In this document: piece by piece, positions 1 through 5,221 of the stretch
Numbering within the stretch: position 1 is the first letter of the stretch
Layout of the letters: the number at the start of each line of letters is the position of its first letter
DNA from: CAYSCX01 sp964429575
GTDB lineage: Bacteria > Desulfobacterota > Binatia > Binatales > Binataceae
NCBI GenBank assembly: GCA_964429575.1
Contig: CAYSCX010000041.1
Span: 1-17,512 of the forward strand
Length of the DNA: 17,512 nucleotides
Reading direction: 5' to 3'
Made by a program: the position numbers and the translations under genes
The notes under the pieces: model-generated
What the model saw: the letters and a program-made list of their open reading frames with translations, nothing else
Databases searched by the model: none
What the model was told of the DNA's origin: nothing

Positions 1-2
1 GC

Positions 3-626
3 GCGAAGAATCTTATCGGGGCGTTCCACCAGCCGCGCCTGGTGGTTGCGGACGTCGCGACGCTCACGACACTTGGGGACCGCGAGTTCCGCGAGGGTCT
101 CGCGGAGGCCATCAAGTACGGCGCGATCATGGATGAGCCGATGCTCGCCAGCCTCGAAAAATTGCTCGACCGGATTCTCGCACGGGACGCCGCGGCGCTC
201 GAAGACATCGTCGAACGATCGCTGCGGCACAAGGCGGCGATCGTCGCGGCGGATGAGCGCGAGTCCGACCTTAGGCGCATCCTCAACTTTGGCCACACCG
301 TCGGCCACGCGCTCGAGGCGTCCGCCGGCTACGGGAACTTCCTGCACGGCGAGGCGGTGGCGATTGGAATGGCTGCGGCGGTTCGACTTTCTTGCGAACA
401 TGCCGGACTTCCGCGCGACGAAGCGGCGCGACTGGTGAAACTCATCGATCGGGCCGGTTTGCCGACCGCGATGCCGGAGGGCTGGCACAGCAAGGCGTTC
501 GAGCGCGCATTGAGACTCGACAAGAAGCGCGCAGATGACGCGATAGACTTCGTACTTCTTGATCGGTTGGGACACGCCGTGACCAAGCGCCTGCTCATTG
601 AGCAGGTATTGTCGGCTCTGGGTTGA
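3..626 (+). CDS. aroB: 3-dehydroquinate synthase, C-terminal part (5' end outside window)
   Basis: Second enzyme of the shikimate pathway: it converts DAHP to 3-dehydroquinate in the cytoplasm, using NAD and a divalent metal. The reading frame is already open at base 3 and begins with family sequence (KNLIGAFHQPRLVVAD), so the gene starts upstream of the window. Seen here are the REFREGLAEAIKYG block, the NFGHTVGHALE metal-binding block (His codons at 294 and 306) and the HGEAVAIGM block (His codon at 345). By family knowledge these His residues, with a Glu of the first block, hold the catalytic metal. The C-terminal end is of normal length and stops with TGA at 624-626. A GTG at 42 is an internal codon, not a start. 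GC content matches the rest of the chromosome, unlike the next two genes. No partner gene is visible downstream. Confidence 0.95.
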   Translation, partial: AKNLIGAFHQPRLVVADVATLTTLGDREFREGLAEAIKYGAIMDEPMLASLEKLLDRILARDAAALEDIVERSLRHKAAIVAADERESDLRRILNFGHTVGHALEASAGYGNFLHGEAVAIGMAAAVRLSCEHAGLPRDEAARLVKLIDRAGLPTAMPEGWHSKAFERALRLDKKRADDAIDFVLLDRLGHAVTKRLLIEQVLSALG

Positions 627-907
627 AACGCGCGATACGCCGTAGCGTTTGCCTCCGCCGCTCCGGCGAGCAGCAGAAGAAGGACAGCATAGACCCTCAC
701 CCAGACCCTCTCCCGGTTCATGACAAGGGAGAGGGCTCAGACGGGCGCGGTGGCGGGGAAGGGATAGGTATTGGCTTTGACCGCCCGGTAGTTGTCGTCG
801 AGGTTCGGTCCAAGCAGAATTATTGCGGCGATGCGGCGTCAAGATACAAGAGCCACTTCTGATCGCCCGCACTGCGACGATTGGTCGCGCGGTAGCTGCT
901 GACCACT
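627..907. other. Intergenic stretch without a gene
   Basis: About 280 bases lie between the aroB stop and the stop of the minus-strand DUF6884-like gene. An open frame at 623-862 (+) translates across a hairpin repeat and has no recognisable protein features, so I do not call it. The stretch holds one short repeat (706-735). It also holds an imperfect 17-base direct repeat (about 852-868 and 903-919, differing in four central bases) near the edge of the lower-GC patch. Confidence 0.6.
691..740. repeat. Short palindromic intergenic repeat
   Basis: A 9-base perfect inverted repeat (CCCTCTCCC at 706-714 and GGGAGAGGG at 727-735, 12-base loop) lies in a context that translates as PHPDPLP. From memory, repeats of this type are dispersed between genes in many proteobacterial genomes. 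It could act as a terminator-like hairpin at the end of aroB, but there is no T-run. Confidence 0.6.
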
Positions 908-1369
908 TCAGAGCGCCCGTCCCGCTGTTATGGCCTGCTTCATCTTCGAAATCATGGAACCCATGTTCGGCAAGCCTTCTAGTGGGCAGCGAATCCTGAA
1001 CCCGCTCACATTTGCGAATGCGCGTCTGATGGCCATCGCGTAAGCTCGCCCAGCGACAACAACTATCTCGTCGAACCGGCTAAGATTCAGACTGTGCGCC
1101 TGTTCGCGGAGGTCGGCGTCTGAGACCACCTGGTCTCCGCGCCGGGCGAACGACAGATTGTACGGTCCAGCGACGAGGTCCGTCGGCCAGAGAAAACCGT
1201 ACTTTGCGGAGAGTACGATCCAACTTTTCGGATAATACCGCTCAGCATATGCGCGGGCGGCCGAGGCGAACCCTCCGGTGTACGCGTCTGATGCCGGCGT
1301 AGGCCCTCGCCCATGATTCGTGTCCCAGATCTTTTTCTTGCCGCAGGGAACGACACATAGTGAGTTCAT
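908..1369 (-). CDS. DUF6884-like protein of unknown function
   Basis: A 153-aa soluble protein with no signal peptide or membrane segment. Sequence blocks in order: CGKKK near residue 9, DAYTGGF near 28, WIVLSAKYGFL near 51, GPYNLSF near 68 and EIVVVAGRAYA near 100. This pattern (a Cys-Gly-Lys motif at the N-terminus, then an ILSAKYG-like strand) fits the family I know as DUF6884, whose biochemical activity I cannot state. The ATG start at 1369 is supported by an AAGGAG ribosome site 11 bases upstream and a TATAAT box at 1407-1412 on the same strand. It diverges from the GIY-YIG-like gene across 66 bases. Its GC is visibly lower than that of the housekeeping genes, which suggests acquisition by transfer. 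The family assignment is from memory and the function is open. Confidence 0.75.
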   Translation of the reverse strand: MNSLCVVPCGKKKIWDTNHGRGPTPASDAYTGGFASAARAYAERYYPKSWIVLSAKYGFLWPTDLVAGPYNLSFARRGDQVVSDADLREQAHSLNLSRFDEIVVVAGRAYAMAIRRAFANVSGFRIRCPLEGLPNMGSMISKMKQAITAGRAL

Positions 1370-1435
1370 GAGCGTTTACACTCCTTCCCCGAGCGAACAA
1401 CCGCGTATTATAGCCTCTCGGAGCTCGGTGGAGAC
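1370..1435. promoter_or_regulatory. Divergent promoter region
   Basis: This 66-base region separates two divergent genes. On the minus strand TATAAT (read from 1412 to 1407) is a consensus -10 box, about 37 bases from the ATG at 1369. I see no good -35 box. On the plus strand TATTAT (1406-1411) overlaps the same bases and could serve the gene starting at 1436, which has GGAG close to its ATG. Overlapping -10 boxes would make the two promoters compete for polymerase. This is inferred from sequence only. Confidence 0.5.
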
Positions 1436-2146
1436 ATGGACCGTCGAGAGTGCCTTGCCCAGTTTTACGAAATCTTGGATGAACTGCGGACTAAGCTCGG
1501 CGGTTTCAGACATCTGGCAGACGCCCATGGCCGAATGGGTTGGCCGAAGCGCGGCGTGTATTTCTTTTTCGAACCCGGTGAACTGCGCGAAGACGCGCGG
1601 GAGTTGCGGGTCGTGCGCGTAGGAACCCACGCTGTGTCTCGCAACTCACGAACGACGCTCTGGACGCGTCTCTCGCAGCACCGAGGCTCTTTGAAAGGAG
1701 GCTACGCAGGAGGCGGCAGTCATCGCGGCTCAGTCTTTCGGTATCTTGTCGGCGAGGCCCTAGTCCGTTCGGGCTATCTACCACCCGAAGCAGTGTCTGC
1801 GTCATGGGGAATCGGATATAGCGCGCCTGCACTGATTCGTGAGGCGGAACACGCGATCGAACTCGAAGTGAGCGCGCGTATCCGCGCCATGCCCTTCCTT
1901 TGGATCGCGATCGATGATTCCCCGAGCCCCCAAAGCGCTCGAAAGCTCATCGAGCGCAAGTCAATAGCCCTGCTGAGTAACTTCCGCCGTGAAGTGGTCG
2001 ATCCGCCTTCGAGTTCTTGGCTTGGACTCAACTCAACCGAGGCCAAGGTCCGCGAATCGGGTTTGTGGAATGTCGACCAGGTGGAAGGCGAATGGAGCTC
2101 GACCTTTCTTGACGAACTCAAAAGCGCCGTCGAAGAGATGGATTGA
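1436..2146 (+). CDS. GIY-YIG-like nuclease domain protein
   Basis: A 236-aa protein that reads as a divergent GIY-YIG nuclease. GVY (40-42) and VVRVG (59-63) match the two halves of the name motif. LWTRLSQHRG (75-84) carries the conserved Arg (R78) on the following helix. RKLIERKSIALLSN (169-182) matches the late Glu plus Asn of the family (E173, N182), the Glu being the expected metal ligand. A long insert (about 85-150) separates these parts, and SHRGSVFR inside it is probably a family-specific feature. No other domain, membrane segment or signal is seen. The start has GGAG just upstream. It diverges from the DUF6884-like gene and shares its lower GC, so the two were probably acquired together. 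A role as a DNA-cleaving or DNA-repair enzyme, perhaps in defence, is inference. Confidence 0.72.
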   Translation: MDRRECLAQFYEILDELRTKLGGFRHLADAHGRMGWPKRGVYFFFEPGELREDARELRVVRVGTHAVSRNSRTTLWTRLSQHRGSLKGGYAGGGSHRGSVFRYLVGEALVRSGYLPPEAVSASWGIGYSAPALIREAEHAIELEVSARIRAMPFLWIAIDDSPSPQSARKLIERKSIALLSNFRREVVDPPSSSWLGLNSTEAKVRESGLWNVDQVEGEWSSTFLDELKSAVEEMD

Positions 2147-2254
2147 TCTAGCGCGCATGATGGAAACCTAGAGAGATTCGTGGAGACCGTAGCCTGCTCC
2201 CCTTTCTCCCGCCAATTATGAGTAGAGTCCGCCGATTGTTTCGCCCTCTTAGGG

Positions 2255-2450
2255 CGGTTGTGGATCCCGTCCATTGAGCACCGCGCGCTCGGTTGGCGGG
2301 ATTGATGATGCAGCGGACCTTGGGCTTCAGCGAGGAGCCGACGGAATTGAGGAGATTCGAGAGCGCTGGATAGTACGACGTCTCGGGGACGCCCGCGCCT
2401 GAGCCGTGAATGTCGCGGAGTTGGCGGAGATAGTTTTCGAGTGGATTCAC
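2255..2450 (-). pseudogene. N-terminal remnant of a type ISP restriction/methylase-like gene
   Basis: On the minus strand a GTG at 2450 opens NPLENYLRQLRDIHGSG, followed by ETSYYPALSNLLN and LKPKVRCIINPANR. By my recollection this is the N-terminal region of large type ISP restriction-modification / N-6 DNA methylase-like proteins of about 1000 aa or more. After PANR the expected glycine-rich block is lost. The frame continues into unrelated sequence, and a shifted frame gives only a weak echo (MDGIHN). No methylase motifs (NPPY, FxGxG) follow before the GIY-YIG-like gene, which converges from the left. Only about 65 codons remain, so this is a truncated fossil. Its place beside two possible defence genes suggests the patch once carried more restriction functions. 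Confidence 0.6.
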
Positions 2451-2589
2451 GGCGACGAGGGAGTCGTGACGCGCTGTCAACGTTTGTACAGATTCGGTAC
2501 GGGATCTGCCAGAAGGTGCGGTGGTGAAGAACAAGCCAGCGATGCTGCACGCTGGACTTCACCACGAGGACGCCTTGACGCGACCGCGC

Positions 2590-2846
2590 CGTTAGCCGCC
2601 GGGAAAAGCATCGGGATTCTTCGCTGCGCGGACGCCGCTCTGAATGACAGAGGGGGAGCGGATGAATCCCTGCATCCTCACCCTTGCCCCGAGAAGGAAC
2701 AGAAGGGCGCACAGCCGTGCGCCCCTACGCCCTCTCCCGCTCGCATGGCTTTGTTCGTGGCCTGCGAGCGGCCCTTCGACAGGCTCAGGGCAGGCTCTCT
2801 CCCAAGTCAGGGAGAGGCGGGAGGAAAGAGGGCGCCTCGGCGTCAA
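2590..2846. repeat. Cluster of short dispersed hairpin repeats
   Basis: Several unrelated short repeats are packed together: a GGGATTCTTCGCTGCGCGG-type segment near 2614-2650; a hairpin GGGCGCAC/GTGCGCCC (2705-2712 and 2717-2724); a CCTTCGACAGGCTCAGGGC segment near 2773; and a hairpin CTCTCCC/GGGAGAG (2797-2803 and 2810-2816). Open frames run through them on both strands, but they translate only repeat sequence. From memory such segments are common between genes in soil bacteria. No transposase is present. The flanks (2451-2589 and 2847-2926) hold nothing I can support. Confidence 0.6.
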
Positions 2847-3046
2847 TGAAGCGTTGGCGTGTCTTAGCTAAGCGGCCTCACATCGACTGATAATTCCTCT
2901 CATTACCCGCAGCGGGCGCGGGTGCATTGTTTCGCCCAACGTCTCGCCAAATTGGATCGCGTCTGGTATCTCTGTTGACTGTGGAAATGCGTTCGAAGCG
3001 AGGACGCGAGGTGAAAAAGAGCGGTCGGGGGCAGGCAGGGGTAGCT

Positions 3047-3271
3047 ATGGACCGAATCGACGAAATTCGAAGCCGAGTGCTGACTGTGGGCGAAGTATCG
3101 GAGTACCTGCGCGTGCATCCATCGACCGTTTATCGGATGCTGCGCAAACGCGAATTGCCGGGCTTCAGGGTCGGTGGCGACTGGCGGTTCACGATCGATG
3201 CGATCGACCGCTGGCGCAGCCAGGCCGAGTCGGCCACGGTAGTCGGCACTGCTTCCAGCGCGCAAAAGTAG
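3047..3271 (+). CDS. Excisionase-like helix-turn-helix DNA-binding protein
   Basis: A 74-aa protein made almost wholly of one HTH domain of the excisionase/MerR-like (HTH_17) type. LTVGEVSEYLRVHPSTVYRM (12-31) is the helix-turn-helix, and FRVGGDWRFTIDAIDRW (40-56) is the wing and second helix typical of the family. Such proteins bind DNA, either as regulators or as directionality factors of recombinases; no integrase is present here. I chose the ATG at 3047 because family homology begins at about residue 10 and AGGGG lies a few bases upstream. Upstream in-frame starts exist (GTG 3011, ATG 2987, 2927) and would add a basic, low-complexity N-terminus. It stands alone between the repeat cluster and a convergent minus-strand gene. 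Its target is unknown. Confidence 0.8.
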   Translation: MDRIDEIRSRVLTVGEVSEYLRVHPSTVYRMLRKRELPGFRVGGDWRFTIDAIDRWRSQAESATVVGTASSAQK

Positions 3272-3312
3272 CAGAGTCGGCCGGCCGCATCGCCGCCACG
3301 CGCGGTACGGCG

Positions 3313-4266
3313 CTAGTTCTGGAAGAAGCGGCGCGGATTCTCCACGAGCATCGAACGGATTTTCTGTTCGCCGACCCCCGCGCGTTTGAGCGCGGGGATG
3401 ATGTTCTTGAAGATGTGCGTCGGCTTCCAGTTCTCCACGAGCTTCGCAGTCTCGGGCGGAATGTCGAGACCGCGCCCCAGCCAACACGCCACCGAATCGT
3501 GCGACAGCACGATCTGCCCTTCGTAGCCGACGCCGAGCAGTCCGATCAGCGCGGCGGTGCGGAGCTTGTCCGGGTGCAGAAAGTCGAGGCCGAACCGATC
3601 GAACCCGAGCAGGCATCCGCGGTCGAGCATGTCGGTGTGGTAGCGAAGGTCGGCCGAGCCGCAGCTATGGCCGATGATGACGTGCCTCAGATCGACGCCC
3701 TCGGATGAAAAAATATCCAACTGCTCGCGGCCCATGGTGCCGTCATCAGTGTGAGTCGTAATCGGCGCGCCGGTGCGCTTGTGCGCACGCGCCGCCGCGC
3801 GCAGGCAGTTCTCCTCGTACTTGGTGATTTGCCCCTTGCCGGTCGCGCACTTGAGGAGGCCGGCCTTGATGCCGGTGCCGCCGATGCCGTCGCTGATCTC
3901 GCGGATGTAAACGTCCGCGATTTCGTCGATCGTCCGCTGCTTGAAGTACGAAGTGTTGCCGAGGTCTTCCTTGTAAAGACCGGTGGCGGCGATGATGCGA
4001 ACTCCCGATGCGGACGACGCCTCAGCGATGAACGTGATGTCGCGGCCGATATCCATCGGGCACGGATCGACGAACGTCTCGACGCCGAGGTCCTTGAGTT
4101 CCTTCAAACGATCGACGCAGTTGCGGAGCGCGGTTTTGCGGTCGAAGCTCGGCACGGCGCAGTCGAGTTCCCAACCCGCCCAGCCGATGAGCAGATGCTC
4201 GTGCATCAAGGTGGTGCCGAGCTGCTCGGGGCTCGCGGATCCGGTGACGGTATTGATTGCTTTCAT
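3313..4266 (-). CDS. Phosphotriesterase-family metal-dependent hydrolase (possible lactonase)
   Basis: A 317-aa amidohydrolase-fold enzyme of the phosphotriesterase family, full length. The binuclear metal site is complete: HEH at residues 22-24, the bridging lysine (carbamylated in the family) K139 in IKAGLLK, H172 in TTHTDD, H200 in IIGHSCGSAD and D257 in LSHDSV. Characterised members hydrolyse organophosphate triesters or, more often, lactones such as acyl-homoserine lactones. The substrate of this one cannot be told. No signal peptide is seen, so it is probably cytoplasmic. The ATG at 4266 has GGGAGG 7 bases upstream. A three-hairpin repeat (4282-4437) starts only about 16 bases above this start codon and separates it from lspA, so it may be expressed on its own or by read-through from ileS-lspA. 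Confidence 0.9.
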   Translation of the reverse strand: MKAINTVTGSASPEQLGTTLMHEHLLIGWAGWELDCAVPSFDRKTALRNCVDRLKELKDLGVETFVDPCPMDIGRDITFIAEASSASGVRIIAATGLYKEDLGNTSYFKQRTIDEIADVYIREISDGIGGTGIKAGLLKCATGKGQITKYEENCLRAAARAHKRTGAPITTHTDDGTMGREQLDIFSSEGVDLRHVIIGHSCGSADLRYHTDMLDRGCLLGFDRFGLDFLHPDKLRTAALIGLLGVGYEGQIVLSHDSVACWLGRGLDIPPETAKLVENWKPTHIFKNIIPALKRAGVGEQKIRSMLVENPRRFFQN

Positions 4267-4281
4267 CGCGTTGGCCTCCCG

Positions 4282-4437
4282 GCACGCTGTTGAAAACTCT
4301 TTTTCAACAGCCTGCTCCTTCTCTCACATCTCCCCCGGAGGGGGAGAAGATAAGGAAGGAAGACAGCTTTTGCGCAGGGTGTTGAGGACGAGTTTGATGT
4401 CACTGTGGACTCCGAAGCTCTTCTCAACACCCTGCTA
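4282..4437. repeat. Three-hairpin MITE-like repeat, copy 1
   Basis: This 156-base element is made of three palindromes. The left is GCTGTTGAAAA/TTTTCAACAGC (4286-4296, 4301-4311). The central is TCTCCCCC/GGGGGAGA (4329-4336, 4340-4347). The right is a perfect 13-base GCAGGGTGTTGAG/CTCAACACCCTGC (4374-4386, 4423-4435) followed by TAG. Compared with copies 2 and 3, the left tip is degraded (GCACGCTG instead of AGCAGGCTG). It lies between the phosphotriesterase start and the lspA stop. Confidence 0.85.
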
Positions 4438-4518
4438 GGTTGCCGCCGATGCGGCGGGAGTTGGACGAGGCGAACTTAGACCCCGATGCGCGCGGGCGTC
4501 AAACGCGGGCTGGTGTGG

Positions 4519-5046
4519 CTAGCTGCGGTCGGCGCGTTGGAGCAGCGTGCTGAGGATTATCAACGCGACGCCGATGCTGATCGCGCTGTCGGCGACGTTG
4601 AAGATCGGGTAGCTCCAGAGGTCGTGGTAGTGCACGCGGACGAAGTCGATCACGCGGCCGAAGCGGACCCGATCGATGAGGTTGCCGGACGCCCCGGCGA
4701 GCACCATCGCGAGCGCAAACGACATAAGTGATACTCGGTCGTTCTGCACCAGCAGCCAAAGCAGCACGATAATTGCGCCGGTCGAGAGGGCTATCAGGAA
4801 CGCGACGCGGAATTGCGGCGACAAGTCCGCGAACATGCTGAATGCGGCGCCCGGATTTTGCGTGTAAGTGAGGTCAAGGTAGTTCGCGATGATCGGGATG
4901 CCCTCGCCAAGCTCCATTTGGGTGCGCACGATCAGCTTGGCTGCCTGGTCGAGCACGATGATGGGAGCAGTCACCAGCGCGAGCAGCACCAGGTACGGCC
5001 GCCGACGCGCAACCGAGGCACCGTCGCTCTGAATGGCGTTGGACAC
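4519..5046 (-). CDS. lspA: Lipoprotein signal peptidase (signal peptidase II)
   Basis: A 175-aa inner-membrane aspartic protease that cleaves the signal peptide of diacylated prolipoproteins. Four hydrophobic segments are seen (about 18-40, 79-100, 105-124, 148-169). Family motifs are intact: LDQAAK (32-37), TQNPGAAFS (62-70), GNLIDR (121-126) and the catalytic pair D134 in VIDF and D153 in FNVADS, 19 residues apart. Length is normal for the family. The start is GTG at 5046, with no clear ribosome site in front. It follows ileS in the same direction, the classic ileS-lspA order, but the whole gap is occupied by a three-hairpin repeat whose near end is about 18 bases from this GTG. That may weaken or alter coupling with ileS. 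Confidence 0.95.
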   Translation of the reverse strand: MSNAIQSDGASVARRRPYLVLLALVTAPIIVLDQAAKLIVRTQMELGEGIPIIANYLDLTYTQNPGAAFSMFADLSPQFRVAFLIALSTGAIIVLLWLLVQNDRVSLMSFALAMVLAGASGNLIDRVRFGRVIDFVRVHYHDLWSYPIFNVADSAISIGVALIILSTLLQRADRS

Positions 5047-5063
5047 GAAGCCGCGAGCGGCCC

Positions 5064-5221
5064 TAGCAGGCTGCCGAAAAAGGCTTCGCAGCCTGCTCCC
5101 TCTCTCTTATCTCCCCCTGGTCAGGGGGAGAAGATTGAGGAAGGAAGCCAGTTTTCATGCAGGGTGCCAGCGTGGTTGCTGAACGCATCGTACCTTGGAT
5201 AGCTTTTTTCGCACCCGGCTA
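5064..5221. repeat. Three-hairpin MITE-like repeat, copy 2
   Basis: Same architecture as copy 1, 158 bases. The left palindrome is AGCAGGCTGC/GCAGCCTGCT (5065-5074, 5088-5097). The central is CTCCCCCT/AGGGGGAG (5111-5118, 5123-5130). The right is GCAGGGTGC (5159-5167) with GCACCCGGC (5211-5219), one mismatch. The element ends in CTAG. The TAG stop of ileS on the minus strand is read from these last bases. The left tip lies about 18 bases from the lspA start, so the element makes up nearly the entire ileS-lspA spacer. Confidence 0.85.

Noticed and set aside
1774..2712. 312-codon minus-strand frame across the end of the GIY-YIG-like gene and the repeat patch
   Set aside because: It crosses a real gene in antisense, a pseudogene in a different frame and dispersed repeats; its composition is that of noise.
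3047..3271. Reading the HTH gene as part of a prophage or integrative element
   Set aside because: No integrase, attachment site or phage gene is nearby, and solitary excisionase-like HTH genes are common.
4329..4347. Central CTCCCCC/GGGGGAG hairpins of the repeats as intrinsic terminators
   Set aside because: No T-run follows on either strand and the hairpin occurs in all three copies as part of the larger element, so it is better explained as repeat structure.
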